Assembly (NCBI RefSeq): GCF_020497125.1
Contig: NC_059072.1
Location: 307,786,781 to 307,850,780 of the forward strand
Direction: 5' to 3'
Length of the DNA stretch: 64,000 bases
From: Mauremys mutica
Lineage: Eukaryota; Chordata; Testudines; Geoemydidae
The position numbers were made by a program, and so were the translations under genes. The notes below the pieces were generated by a model. That model saw only the letters and a program-made list of their open reading frames with translations, was not told the DNA's origin and did not search any database. This document shows positions 43,421 to 55,783 of the stretch, piece after piece (within the stretch, counting starts at the first letter, position 1; each line of letters begins with the position of its first letter).

Positions 43421-44590
43421 GGTGTTCTCAAACTTCATTGCACCGCGACCCCCTTCTGACAACAAAAATTACTACAAGACCTAGAGCCGTCCACCCTTCC
43501 TCCTCTTCCTATCCCTGTTCTGACCCTTCCTGCAGGCTCCCTCCACAGCTGGCTGCTGCAGCCTGGTGAGTCTTCCTCCGGAGGGGATCTAGTACTTAAA
43601 AGTGAAAAAGCCTCCAGCCTGCCAGACCTATTAGCACAACACTGAAACTGTTAAAGAGCCATTCAAGTGGTAATGAAGCCATTTAACAGGCATTTGCCAG
43701 GTATATACTGTCAGTTTCTGAATTTACTGACACAAACAGTTGTGCATTACTGTAATATTTACTCAGAACATGTTAGTCTACAGGAGACCTTAGTTTAAAA
43801 TTTGCTTTAAAAAATATTTTGTTAGCGTGTTGGTGAAGATTATAAAATCACATCTCTAAAAAATCCTTGCATAGATTTTTAGATGCACAATCTCAATATT
43901 AATCTTTAGCCTTAAATGCTTGGATCTTGGACACGTGCGTGTCTGGGCTGCCATCGGGCATAGGGACACCCATTTAATAATACTGCATAGGGCCCCATAA
44001 ATGCTAAGGACGGCCCTGACAGGACCTCAGGAGGGGGGACTGAAGCCTGAGCCTGCCCGAGCACTGCTACCTCGGGTGGGGGGTGGGGGAGGGGGAGGGA
44101 GAGACACCATAGTCCCACGTCCCAGGCTGGGGGGCCTGTAACCTGAGCCCTGCTGCCCAGGGCTGAAGCCCTCGGGTTTCCACTTTGGCTTTGGCTCTGG
44201 GCCCCAGCAAGTCCGAGGCTACGTCTTCACTACCCGCCGTATCGGCGGGTAGCGATCGATTTTTCAGGGATCGATATATCGCGTCTCATCTAGACGCGAT
44301 ATATCGATCCCCGAACGCGCTCGTATCGATTCCGGAACTCCACCACCGCGAACGGCGGTGGCGGAGTCGACATGGAGAGCCCCGGACATCGATCCCGCGC
44401 CGTGAGGACGGGTAAGTGATCGATATAAGATACTTCGACTTCAGCTACGTTATTCACGTAGCTGAAGTTGCGTATCTTATATCGATTTTCCCCCTTAGTG
44501 TAGACCAGCCCTAAGCCAGCCCTGGCGACCCCATTAAAACGGGGTTGTGACCCACTTTGGGGTCTCAACCCACAGTTTGAGAACCACTGG
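43421..44590. mobile_element. hAT-Charlie-type element, composite
   Basis: The left end GGTGTTCTCAAACTTCATTG and right end (reverse-complemented) CCAGTGGTTCTCAAACTGTG match Charlie-type termini. CACCGCGACCCCC and GGGGTTGTGACCCACTTTGG lie at the two sides, as in a known hAT MITE of roughly 200-400 bp. It is enlarged by unrelated sequence at about 43570-44100, including a CATAGGGCCCCATAAATGC patch, and by the Harbinger MITE at 44217. No clear 8-bp duplication remains, so it is old. Confidence 0.5.
44217..44510. mobile_element. Harbinger MITE nested in a hAT element
   Basis: Ends GGCTACGTCTTCACTAC and, reverse-complemented, GGGCTGGTCTACACTAAG. The inside has GGCGGGTAGCGATCGAT, CGCGATATATCG and CAGCTACGTTATTCACGTAG palindromes, as in the 12.6- and 16.5-kb copies. 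The right flank reads TAA; the left side of the duplication is mutated. Unusually CpG-rich for the region. Confidence 0.7.
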
Positions 44591-45639
44591 TTTATATTAA
44601 AGTTCTGGACGTTTGAAACTGAAATGTTTTTCCACATCAAAAAGTATGCTTCCTCGCTGCATGTTTATGCTAATTTGTTATTATAGGGTTTCTTGTGCGT
44701 GTTAGTGAGCTGGCACTGCATCTTATAATAGTTTTGAAGCATTTGTTAGGAGGGGAAAAAACCAACATGTACAGAATTGCATGCACTTTGCAAGAGAGAT
44801 GAGGTCATTCAAATTTTGGACCTTACCAAACTTGACAATGTTACTTTAAGCACAAAACTGTCCTTTTGTGTTTTGGTAGGGCTGGTCTCAACATGCAGCT
44901 TTACGTAACATATTTGCTGTAAATAATACCTAGGCAGGATGTATAATGGTGGAGTTCAGGGCAGAATTTCATCCTTAAATTTGAATTTCCTTGTTTAAAT
45001 CCATTTAAAATGATACTGTCCATATACTTTCGCTGGTTAAAGGGACACAGATTGGATGTTGTTTGACAGCTGAACTATTTAGAAATTCTTATTTTCTGGA
45101 ACACTAAGAGATTTATTTGCAGTAGATCCTTGGTAAATAGTTGCCTTTAACTAAATGTCCCTGACACAGTATTCAGTAGAATTCAGTCCAGTTCATACAG
45201 GTTACCTCCTTTCAAGGCTCACATGTGACATGTTTATAGTGAGTGGGAATAAGTCTCTGTCTACAGTACAGTTAGAACTGAAGCAGGGAGAGCCAATTAT
45301 AACTTGGTTAAGAATTGTAATGTAGATGGGACCTAACCATGTCCTCATAATTTCAATTAAAACCTAGGACTGTCATAGACATGGTTTGTTTTCTATCTAT
45401 GCTACAACTTTTAAAGATGCTGTAGCCCAGAGACCCCTGATTCACTTACAGTTGTAGTACAGACCGGACCTGAAAGTTATGTATGTTTCTGTTTGTTAAA
45501 GGTATTTTCAAGATTGCCAACTTCAAGCTTTCAAAAATCATGGCAGTCCTCTGAACTTCAAGAGACTGAGTAAAAAATCATTGGATTAAAAAATTAATAA
45601 ATATGGGGTTCCTTTTATTCGATTTCTGGTGTTGGAACC
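44591..45639. other. Unassigned sequence
   Basis: No gene or clear repeat. Around 45250-45470 phrases such as CTGTCTACAGTACAG and ATGTAGATGGGACC may be a worn MITE. Confidence 0.3.
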
Positions 45640-45642
45640 TTA

Positions 45643-45929
45643 AGGATATGTCTACACAGCAACTAGACACCTGGGGCTGGCCTGTGTCAGCTGACTCGGG
45701 CTTGTGGGGATCAGGCTGCAGGGCTGTTTCATTACTGTGTATACTTCTGGGCTTGGGCTGGAGCCTGGGCTCTAGGACCCTGTGGGGTGGGAGGGTCCCA
45801 GAACTCAGGCTCCAGCTCAAGCCTGGAAGTCTGCACAGAAATGAAACAGCCCCGCAGCCCAAGCCCCATGAACCCGAGTCATCTGGCATGGGCTAGTCAT
45901 GCGTTTTTCTTCACTGTGTAGACATACCT
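45643..45929. mobile_element. Palindromic MITE, 287 bp, TTA duplication
   Basis: TTA at 45640-45642 and 45930-45932. Ends are AGGATATGTCTACAC and, reverse-complemented, AGGTATGTCTACAC. The arms match deeply, for example GACTCGGGCTTGTGGGG against CCCCATGAACCCGAGTC, around a centre with GGACCCTGTGGGGTGGGAGGGTCC. The opposite-strand ORFs of about 100 residues here simply reflect the palindrome. A truncated relative is at 61.69 kb. Confidence 0.8.
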
Positions 45930-46117
45930 TTAGCTTTCACATTGTCAGGTTTTACTCTTCAATGATGAGTGCCAGAAACTTCATTTTTTTAAAATGAGAG
46001 CTGAGATTCTCCCATCATCACATGAATCCAGGAGCAGGAGCCTTAAGAAACACCCTACATATTGTAAGACTCAGGATAAAAAGATGATATTTGACAATAA
46101 TTTTTTTTTCTATTTAG

Positions 46118-46219
46118 CAAGAGGTAGCTGAAATCCCACCACCATCACCTCCGCTGCCCAAAGACAAAAAACGTATCAAGACGGAATTAAGTAATGGCAG
46201 GGTCAGATTTGGGTCCTAA
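46118..46219 (+). other. Candidate host exon (unproven)
   Basis: A strong pyrimidine tract plus acceptor (TTTTTTTTTCTATTTAG) ends at 46117. From 46118 an open frame reads QEVAEIPPPSPPLPKDKKR, then IKTELSNGRVRFGS, then a stop at 46217-46219. A proline-rich, SH3-ligand-like segment followed by a basic patch is a plausible coding composition and quite unlike the surrounding AT-rich sequence. A weak donor (CAGGGTCAG) lies near 46200. I cannot assign it to a gene. It could be a terminal or alternative exon, or chance. Confidence 0.3.
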
Positions 46220-47985
46220 ATGCCTGGCAATGTTCCTTTGGTTTAACAGAAGTAAATAAATTCAACGTTAAGGCTGAAACTCTGTCCCTAAACAGCCTCT
46301 TGCACATCCTGCTTCATCCAAAAACTCCTGAGAAGGGATGGTTATAATGGAAATGCTGACACAAGCTTAGCCATACTGATGCTGTAAGACACTCTTATAA
46401 TAATATTAACATTACGACCTAAGAAAACATATCAGGTGAGTGATACATATTTTTCTCTTTAACAAAACTGCAACATGAACGAAGGTCAGATGACACACTG
46501 ATGTGTATGTTCCTTTAAGAAAATGCTGTCTTTCTCATAAGTAACATATGTATGCAGGATTTCACAAGTGCATGCATTTTATCACATATGGCTGTAAATA
46601 GGCACTTACTGTAAAACAGTTCAACTTGTTGTTTGGCTTCTAGTAGTCTGTTCCAGTGCTGCCATTCCTCTGCCTCGCTTTTCAATATTGCTCATTTTCT
46701 CCTGTAAGAGATAATTTTACTATGGTCTCAGACACTATCCGATGGTCCAGGGACATCTACATAGGGCACATCACTGGCCACCGACAGTACCAGGAGGCGT
46801 GACCCAGAGTGACATCGTTCTTCAACTACGAGAAAGGGACCAAGAGACTTTCTCTGTTGGATCATATGAACTGGAACCATAAACAGAACATTAAATCTCA
46901 CCAAATGAGGGTCAATCCATCCTCATCATCATATCCACTCATTACACTCCACATCCGAACGTAGCCACTTTATGAACTTCATACCCTCATATCTCAATGT
47001 CTGTACTTTGACCCATCAACCTTTTACCCCCAATCGGGGATATTGCAGATTATGTATTCCTTATGCCACCCGATCTTAAACCTAAACTTTGCATCCTCGA
47101 TAATCTGTATGTTATTCCCTGATAACCAGAAACTTCTATGCTTAAACTCTGTACCGTTCACTTTTTTTTTAACATCATCTTTATAATACTGATGAGCAAA
47201 ACAGCTCAGATGAAATAAGAAATCTCTCTGATCTTGGTCCATTTTTATAATTTAAACTGAGCCATTTTTGAGCTTCTGTGAAGATAAAGGTTTTGGTTTC
47301 TGGCTGGGAAGTGCTGAAATTCTGTATTGAGCCTCTCCTGCCTCCATCAATCTCTTTCCAAAAGGGGATAGGAAAGTCCAACCATTTCTCTGCTCCCGCA
47401 CAGGTCCTGTGATGCTCCCCACAGCTGGCTACGGGTCCCCCTTTTACCGTTAGTTTTCTTCTCTGGATAAGAGAAGAGAGCAAGTGGCCTTCTATCCTTA
47501 ACAACACTGGTTTCTTCGGCATGGTGACCGGATGCCTCACTCTTCTACTTTTAGGAAGACTGATTAGCAGGCCCATCTCTCTAAAACTTGCCTCTCTCTA
47601 TCTGCTGGAGAGGGAGGCAGGTGGACTTCCCCACCTCCTCCATTCTATAGCAGAAATGCTGCTCCCGTCTCACTGTGCCATTGCACCCTGGCTTTTCAGC
47701 ATTATGTGGAACTTAGGCATCCTAGAGGACAATGGGCCAGGCTTAAATTCACTAAGGGCCCAGATTTCCCTCTCATATATGCCAGTTTTACACCAAATGA
47801 ACTGTATGATAGAGTTACTACTGACCTACATGGATGTAAGTGAGAGGAGAATCAAGCCATAGGATGGGGATTTGAGATTGTCCCTTTACACACACTATCA
47901 TTTAAAGGGTGTGTTGGGGAAGTATTGGGGCCACCGGGGACTTTCTGGTCCCACTATAGAAGAAAAGGTTCTATGCACAATTTTT
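46220..47985. other. Unassigned sequence with unrecognised ORFs
   Basis: A plus-strand frame at about 46721-46800 (SDTIRWSRDIYIGHITGHRQ) and a minus-strand ORF at 47181-47576 (131 residues) are protein-like but match nothing I know. A MITE-like patch lies at 47750-47862. Possibly an unclassified retroelement. Confidence 0.3.
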
Positions 47986-48155
47986 TCAGATTCTATGGAA
48001 ATGAGTTTCATTAAAAATATCCTTATTCAGTGCATGGGTTAGATGGTGTGTAATCAGTAAGAACTGGAGCCACACACTGAATGATGAGAAAGAAAAGAAA
48101 TATTGATCTTCACTGAGCACTGACCATCCCGTTTACTTCATGACGTTGGAGTCTT
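47986..48155 (+). repeat. Unclassified repeat, copy 1 of an inverted pair
   Basis: Reverse complement of 49972-50155 at roughly 85-90% identity by eye. Shared blocks include GAGTTTCATTAAAAATATCC, TTAGATGGTGTGTAATCAGT and CACACTGAATGATGAGAA. No ORF. Confidence 0.6.
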
Positions 48156-48274
48156 GTGAAAAAAGAAGAAGCTTAAATTAAGCTTAAATTCATAACTTTG
48201 CTAGACACTAAAAATTATGGACTGAATAGAGACACTGGATTTATGGCTTATTACAACAATATATAACCCACTAA

Positions 48275-48335
48275 CAAACATACACATGCACGCACGCGCA
48301 CACACACACACACACACTCTCTCTCTTCCTTCCCT
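48275..48335. repeat. (CA)n(CT)n microsatellite
   Basis: An imperfect CA/CG run followed by pure CA and then CT repeats. Causes the 48286-48525 ORF. Confidence 0.85.
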
Positions 48336-48339
48336 CCCT

Positions 48340-49971
48340 GTGACTGCAGGGGTGTTAACGGGCGACTTCACCTTGATATTACCTCACCCACCGTGTCTTC
48401 CTAATATCCTGGGACTAACAGGGCTACAACACTGCACACAATCTTTGCTTATGGCAGTTCACTGTTCTCGTGAAGACAGACCTCGACAGGGTGAAGGCAG
48501 CAGAGCACAGAGCTTTGCATGGTAACATTTACCCTGGTCTCAGAAAAGACCAGACATCCCTTCCACAAGAGCAGTGACTTCAGTTACAAACAGGGAGGGG
48601 GCAAGGAGGGACAAAGGCTCCTGCTCACACTAGAGAAATATTTCATTATTTAAAAATGTGTTTTCTTTAGTTCCAAGGCACTTCCATCCCTGGGGAAACT
48701 TTTCTTGGTGAGTAACAAATAAAACTTGCAGCCCAGCAAATTGGTAAATAATCCTGAAATTAACTTCAAAAGATCCAAATACAGATTTATTTTTTTTTCT
48801 AGAATGGCAGACCAATATGACCACAACATATTGGGAATGATTTGCCTTGTCTTAACGAAGGCAGCTGTCATTTGGGTTCTGCCTGACTGTGCCAATTTCT
48901 AATGAGTTGCCTTGGGTTCTTTATGCTTTTATGTGACTGTAGCAGTTTCCCGTCACTGTTCTTCGTTTCTCAGTTAGAAGGGAGGAGAAGGCTCCTGGCT
49001 CCCTTTGGACTGTTAGTCAATCAGTACATCAGTATGATTGTCAGGCCAAGGAGGTTAACGAAATGGAGCAACATATTTTTTAAATTACTTGTTAGAAAAC
49101 ATTTGGACATTCATCATGTTCAAAATAGTGAATCTTCTGTCACAGGTGCAGTTCCCAAGTGCTTTTATTAGTATAATTATTTTCATCCAAGCATAACAAA
49201 ACTTGACTCTAGATCACATACCTCCTGTTCCTGAAATCTGAGTAATGCATTAAGTAACGGATTAAGCTGTCTGGATTGACTAGCGTGGTTACAGGAGCCT
49301 ATCTTGATTTGACGTGTATCTATCTGAGATGGTTTTAATAAAGTACAGACAACTCCCAAGGCCTCAAGCAAAGAGTGGCTATTTGGGTACTCATGATACC
49401 CTCCAGCTTGTGCCACCCTCCAATGGAAATATCCGAGGGGAAGATCTATGTATCTTCTCCCCCCACCCCGCAGCATCTTGCAGAGGTGAGAGCAGGATTT
49501 GGCTATGTTTTGCCCCCACAAGCATGCGTGGGGGGAGTGAAGACGAGAGCGGGACCCAGGGGAGGAGCTGGAGTGGTTACTGTTGTGGCACACAAGATCA
49601 GGCAGACTGCCAGGGAGCAAGCAGGCTCCTTTGCCCAGCCTGCTCCCCTCTTCCAACCACCAAGGGTCCCAGCAGTGACACCTGGCCCAGGTGGATTGGG
49701 TTAGAGTGGGGAACGGGACAGGGCACTGGGGAAGCGGGGCATCGGTGCATAGTGTGCCAGCTGCTGAGGCTGCATTGGGGAGCACATGCACCAGGCATAA
49801 GTCATCAAGAAAATACTGTAGGAGTGGTTGTAGGAACCCCCCCCCCGTCTCAGTAGCTCCCCTTCCTGTCCCTCTGCCCCCAACCCACTTTCATAGTGAT
49901 CTTCCCCCATCCCAGGAGTGTTTGCATGAAATTACAGTCTTTAATACATGATCACATCCTATTTATTTTTT
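48340..49971. other. Unassigned; GC-rich part at 49370-49900
   Basis: The GC-rich part carries overlapping ORFs of 202 residues (minus, 49183-49791) and 180 residues (plus, 49314-49856). Neither has a recognisable domain. Probably an unclassified repeat rather than a gene. Confidence 0.3.
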
Positions 49972-50155
49972 CACATGATCCTGGCCTCATGCAGTAAATT
50001 GAATGGACAGTGCTCAGCGAATAAGACAGCTGGTCAATATTTCTTTTCATTCTCATCATTCAGTGTGCGGCTCTAGTTCTTACTGATTACACACCATCTA
50101 ACACATGTACTGAATAAGGATATTTTTAATGAAACTCGCTTCCATAGACTCTGAG
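49972..50155 (-). repeat. Unclassified repeat, copy 2 of an inverted pair
   Basis: Inverted partner of 47986-48155, with a few extra bases (CAGCTGTCTTATTCG on the minus strand). It ends abruptly where a minus-strand MIR-type SINE begins. Confidence 0.6.
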
Positions 50156-50159
50156 CATT

Positions 50160-50350
50160 TTATAACCTCCCAGTGATGTCAGAAAGTGTTGTCCTCATTT
50201 TACAAATGGGGAAACTGAGGCAGAGTGAGTCAATAACTTGCCTGAGGTCACATAGGAAGTATGGATTTTTTTCCTCCTCCTGCCACAGATTTCTTAGGGC
50301 CTGGTCCAGTGCCTTAACCACAAAATCATTCTTCCTCCTACAGCAGACCC
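50160..50350 (-). mobile_element. MIR-type SINE, minus strand
   Basis: TTTTACAAATGGGGAAACTGAGG, CTTGCCTGAGGTCACATAGG and GTGCCTTAACCACAAAATC are the reverse complement of the MIR core and head. Confidence 0.7.
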
Positions 50351-50429
50351 CTGGCTCATTCACTGCAAACCATTCAACTTCTGCAGTAAATCAGGAAAGG
50401 GGTGCTCTGCAATCCAGACAGATTCATTA

Positions 50430-51715
50430 AAGAACTGTCTCATTCTCTGTCCAGCATGTGCCATGAAATAGGCAGGTGTCCAGTGGAAAACAGTACATGA
50501 TCATGTCATTAAAAACTGAGTTGTAATGCATACACACAAATGAGCAGAGTTAACGTTTTACAGGCTAAAAATGCCACTGGTTTCTGAAAGGTGCGTTTAT
50601 CCTTGTTCAGTTTTTCAGATAACGCTATAATTTGTAGAAAACAAACAGTAATATATATAACAGGTCTTAGCTTGCAGAAGTTTCAAGTCATGATCAAAAG
50701 ACATGGAATGCTTCATGAACATGAGGATGACAGTCTTTCACTAAAGCTATGCTAATTTTCTTCATATCATTCCAGTTTTACGAGCTGTATAATAAAAGAA
50801 CAGCGTTACTGCATTAATTATCCAAAATTACAAATGTTGCACTTAGTAGAACACTTTGCAATCACTCTAATTTCAAGTCCAAGGTGACGGTATATTATTA
50901 TGGGATGTTGAATTGTCTAGTTAAGAATAGATAAAAAAAGATACACTTACACTCTTATGCATGTGGTTAAACAGTCTCTTGGTGGGATCCCAGTATCACA
51001 GCAGAGTAGGATGTATCTTAATAGCTGTTATAATTAAGGGTTAGAGGAGACAATTTTTGTGTCTGAATTAGAGCTGACTGGATACTGTTAAAAAAACCCA
51101 ACAGCCTTGATTCATATTTTTCCAAATAAAAGCACTGAATATGGTTTCCTTGTGGGGTCACTGATTGTTGTTCATGAGTAGCTGGACCATTGGCGGGTAT
51201 TCGCAAAAAAGTTAATTGATCTTTTGGTTTTCCAAACTTTGAGTATGAATGATTATTTGTCCACAAATTCTTACCAAGGAGCGTTATTTATTATTTGTTA
51301 GTTTCCTGTTTAAAATATTTCAGTCATCCAATCAGAGAGCAGAATCAAAGCCATGTGAATTGGGAAACCAACCATACAAAGTGAACAGTTTGCAAACAAC
51401 CTAGAGTTTGAAAATAATTTGTACAAACTAATTGACAATTGCTTTCAGAGACAACTGGGACCCCCAGCCTGCAATCACTCATGCCTAACTTTAAACACGT
51501 GAGTAGTTGGGTTGACTTCAGTGGAACTACTTCTGTGGAAAGCTACTTGTGTGCCCACCTGTTCGTAGGATCAGGCCCTATGATTGGTTCACAAAGGATT
51601 TGTAATGAAACAAGTGGCTACATTCTTAACAAGAGGTGGTTGAGAGTGAATAAGATGACCAATTCTCACCTGCATCTTTGCACACCCACCTTAAATTCTG
51701 TGATAAGCCCGAGGA
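50430..51715. other. Unassigned sequence
   Basis: No gene recognised. A worn MITE-like patch lies at 51440-51590, ending GTAGGATCAGGCCC. Confidence 0.35.
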
Positions 51716-51718
51716 AGA

Positions 51719-52028
51719 TAAAAGCAGCAAAGAATCCTGTGGCACCTTTTAGACTAACAGACGTTTTGGAGCATGAGCTTTCGTGGGTGAATACCCACTT
51801 CGTCGGATGCAAGTAGTGGAAATTTCCAGGGGCAGGTATATATATGCAAGCAAGAAGCAAGCTAGAGATAACGAGGTTAGTTCAATCAGGGAGGATGAGG
51901 CCCTGTTCTAGCAGTTGAGGTGTGAAAACCAAGGGAGGAGAAACTGGTTCTGTAGTTGGCAAGCCATTCACAGTCTTTGTTTAATCCTGAGCTGATGGTG
52001 TCAAATTTGCAGATGAACTGAAGCTAAT
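51719..52028 (-). mobile_element. Penelope-like element 3' part, minus strand
   Basis: Starts AAAGCAGCAAAGAATCCTG, exactly where the minus arms of the palindromic copies start, and lacks the extra tail. It includes the hammerhead-like region (tttc at 51779-51782, TCGTCGG at 51800-51806; minus strand CCGACGA...GAAA). It reaches the C-terminus of the PLE protein, where the minus strand reads LQFICKFDTISSGLNKDCEWL (52028-51955), homologous to the 31.4-kb protein end. Truncated near 52028 at an AATAAAGCATAATAATAA stretch. Confidence 0.8.
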
Positions 52029-52029
52029 A

Positions 52030-53555
52030 AAGCATAATAATAATAAAGCAAGAGAGAATAGGTCATAACCTGGGAATGATGGCTGAACAGTGTACCCAGT
52101 ACTTCCATTTGGATGCAAAGACCAACAATCAAACAGAACAGTATATACCAAAAGTGATGTCATATTGTAGTGCTCTGCTTAGAATCCAGTCAAACAGTTA
52201 ATGGCTCACAGTCAAATGCTGTTAAGAGGAGTTCAAGATAAATGTAGGAAACATGGGTGCTCCTTGGTTGCTGGCAATGTTCCTTGCTGCCAGAGCTGGA
52301 GCAAGAGTAAAAGGGGGGGAAATGTAGCCTTAGGGGCACGCCTCAGTGCATTTCCTATGAGGAATAAAGTTTCTCAGAGAAAATTCTTGCTGTTTAGTGC
52401 TTACAGACATGGAAGTAGCCACATTTATTTTTGAATAATTTTATTCTTAACTAGAAACACACTAAGAACTACCCTGAAGGTTTCTTGTTTCTTCCATGCC
52501 TCTCTTCAGCTGCGTTGCTACTGAAAGTGTTGGTAGCTGCCGTATGAAACCGCTAGAGCGTTAAAGTTCCCCCCCATTTAGGATTAAATGAGAGAATGCA
52601 TTTCCATCCACTTTTTGAGCCTTAAGGTCAGATGTGAATCTTTTTTTTTTTTGGTGAGAGGTCACATGAGAGAACTCATAGGAAATATGTCTTTCAGGTT
52701 CTTTTTTGCTACTGTTGTTAAAAGATTCCAATTGGTTTCTATTTCAGTAACCAATGTGTAATCTATATGTTCTAGCCCTCTGGTCCTATCCACAAAACAG
52801 GCCTAAATAGTCTTTCAGATAGACTATCTTTTTTGCTTGGTCTGTCTGTGCTCTTACAACGTATGTTAGAACAAACCAAGTGCCTCTGTTCTCCTAAAGG
52901 AATACTGCCTGAGGCCATCCCTCCAGTAGACACTAGTTCTTTGTTTGGATAAAAGAATGCCAGCACTCGTTCACTAATGAGAATATGCTTCAGCTCGGTC
53001 TGCTCTTCACAAATACTCTATTTTACAGCATATCATAACTGTGTTCAGACTGCTGCAGTCAATGGGCCAAATTCTGCTCTGCCATAAATCTGTCAGTCCC
53101 ACTGAATGCAGTGGAATTGAATGGGGTGTAACGTCAGAGAAAATATGGCCCATTTGCTGCTAAATTTGTCATGATTTTACCACGGCAAGGGATAATTGTC
53201 AATGCGTATTTTGCATCTCTTTTGTAATTAATAATACTTGGCATTTTTCATCATGCTTTATATGTTGAAAGCACTGTACCCACTAGTTAATTAATTAGGT
53301 TGCTACAGATTTCCTACACTTCTGTTCCAACTACTCCTTACAGCTCTCTCGGAAGTTAATGCAAGTTGAGGGTGCAGTGCACCTTACAGAAGAAGGCCCA
53401 AGTCAGGGACATACTTTAAAGAGTTAGGTAAACTAATTTTCCTATTAAATGCATTTCCATAACCACAAGCTCATATAGCCTTTGTAAATTTAACACAGTA
53501 TGTTGAATCTGATAAACAGGAAAGTGCTATTCCCATAAATTCCCTCCCTGCTGAC
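52030..53555. other. Unassigned sequence
   Basis: No gene or named repeat apart from a worn MITE-like patch at 53070-53150 (GGCCAAATTCTGCTCTGCC ... AAATATGGCCCA). Confidence 0.35.
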
Positions 53556-53559
53556 CTGA

Positions 53560-53705
53560 CAGTCCAGAGTGGACACACAGGTGCATTGGGCCACAGGGAT
53601 TGAACGTGGGACCTCTGGATCTAAAACAACAAGCCCCTGAGCAAAGAGACTCAGGTCTATTATCCCAAAGCTGCTAGCGGACTCAAAAACGTCTCTGTGA
53701 GCTAG
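53560..53705 (-). mobile_element. tRNA-derived SINE, decayed, minus strand
   Basis: CAGGGATTGAACGTGGGACCTCTGGATC (reverse-complement B box and its flank) parallels the SINE at 12.55 kb. GCTAGCGGACTC and GTGAGCTAGCCCC follow in the position of the tRNA-like 5' end. Confidence 0.45.
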
Positions 53706-55783
53706 CCCCGGTAGGAGGGACAGAAAGGCATACTGCCTAAATGTGGGTTACATATGTATTTATATTACTGGGGCCAGTGCTCCTGGCAAGTCTCTTTATG
53801 GACCAGGAGATGCTGGGTGGGAAAGATCCTGACTTACCTCCTGTGCCCTGGGCAGCAGCTGGTGATGGTAGCTTTGAGAAAGAAGCTCTGAGGGACTAGG
53901 GGTTTAAAGAAGAATCCACTTAAAAACCTTGAGCAATATTCACTGAATATACTTTGTAATATTCCCCTGTCTCTAGGGTCCCGAACCAAAGCCCACTGAA
54001 GTTGGTATGAGATTTTTCAATGACCTGACTGGGCTGTGGATCAGATCCTACTTGGGAAGTTCTTTGATGTTGCACTCACCATGCTTTCAGAAAAACAGTC
54101 AAACATTCCAAATGCTTATTGGAATTTAATTCAACCTGTCAAGCTTTTGAAACTTGTCCATCACTAATAGAGACTCAGATTGAAATGTGTGCAGCTCCAC
54201 TGTCTTTTACCTGGCTACTTCCTGGGAGAGCTATCACACCTTCTCTTTTGTTGGGAAAGCACCTACCTCAGTGCGGTTGCTAGTGGAAACAAATACTTAA
54301 TAGCAATAGTTAATAATTATCTGTTGTTGCTTATCACTCTGCTCCTGAATCTCCAGTTTGGTCAGTTAGTGATAAACTAGTGATTGTCTCGGTTTCTCTG
54401 ACCTTTTATTCTTCAAAGACCTGCTGTACTATTCCTGTGTCCCACAATAGGATCTCTGCCAGCTACGTGGATCAGTGACATGCAGAACAACTTTCTCTTA
54501 AATATATAAACATATAGTGGCTGCAATAATGTAACAGTTGTTAGCTTTACTACACACCCTTATGATAATTAAATAAACCTATCTGTTTCTTCACTGAAAA
54601 AGGCTCCTAAATTCTTCTGTGAAAGAGAAAGAGATATAGGATACTTGGGGGGAAAAAAGAAAATACAAAAAAATCTTAGCAACATCTGTTAATGCTGAAA
54701 CAAACTAATGTCACTTTATTTTCATAAAACAAGGAAGTGGAAAAGAGCCTTAAGGAAAACACATTAGAATAAGGTTAAGGAAGAACCTACAGCATGTGGT
54801 GGCTCATGGGTCAGGAGGACGGGATTACCTTGTTCAATAACTCACCCAACACATTTCTATTCTAAGCTATTAATTTCCATATGTACCTTTACAATACAAA
54901 CTCAGTTATGGCTTCCAGTGTATAAGAAGGTTTCTCTTTGGTGTGGAAGGATTTGTATGCAGCCAAATATGTATCATCTGATGGTAACATGCTATGGAGC
55001 TTTCCTGAAAGTAAAATTTATTTAAAAGAAAGTTTTGTCATAATAATTGGAAAAGCCTCTAGACACTCATTTATTGAGCCCTGAGAGTTTTTAGGGCCTG
55101 ATCTAATGCCCACTGAAATTATTGAAAAGACCATTTGATTTCAGTGGGCATTTGATTGGGTCCCTAAAGCAAAGACCTGCCCTGGCTCATTTTGAAGACA
55201 TTAATATTTATCAGGCGATACTGTGCACATAAATGCATCTCTCTAATATCCATTGGTTTTGGTTTATTAAATAAAAGAAGGCTTGTTCAGTAAATCTGTT
55301 GACAAAATTACCCATGTCAATCAGATTTCTGTCAACTATGCTTAGAGATAGTCAACTAATAGCAGTAAATTTATCAGTCAAGTCTATTAATTAGTCAGTG
55401 AATTTTGTTCAAGAAATTTAACAAACATGTTTTGCAGTATTAGACCCACTCCGTAGCTGGATGAATGTCATAAATGCATTGGATAATTTAGTCAGAGAAT
55501 GATAGCAAAACTTGTGAAATTATTCAATACATTTTTTCCCAATGTTCAGCCACCCCTAACTGGTATTGTCCTGTCCATTGTAACATTAATTAAGAACTTG
55601 CCATGGCTAACAGGAACTAAAGCCTCATTCCTGCATTAGGATACACTAGTTCGAGTCAGTGAGAGTGTGCAGGGGTCCACACTCGTGGATCTCATTGTTG
55701 GATCAGGGCCTAAGAAATTTTCATTACAATTCCCAAAACAAAAAATATGGTTTCAAAAACCAGACAAGATTGGCAAGTGACAG
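53706..55783. other. Unassigned sequence
   Basis: About 2 kb without a recognisable gene. A worn MITE-like palindrome lies at 55095-55170 (GGCCTGATCTAATGCCCACTG ... CAGTGGGCATTTG). Confidence 0.35.

Noticed and set aside
45578..45896. Mirror-image ORFs on both strands
   Set aside because: The two translations resemble each other because the MITE is a palindrome; no coding signal otherwise.
49183..49856. Overlapping ORFs of 202 (minus) and 180 (plus) residues
   Set aside because: They overlap on opposite strands in GC-rich sequence, show proline/glycine/serine-rich, domainless translations and no splice or start context. Long ORFs are expected by chance in such composition.
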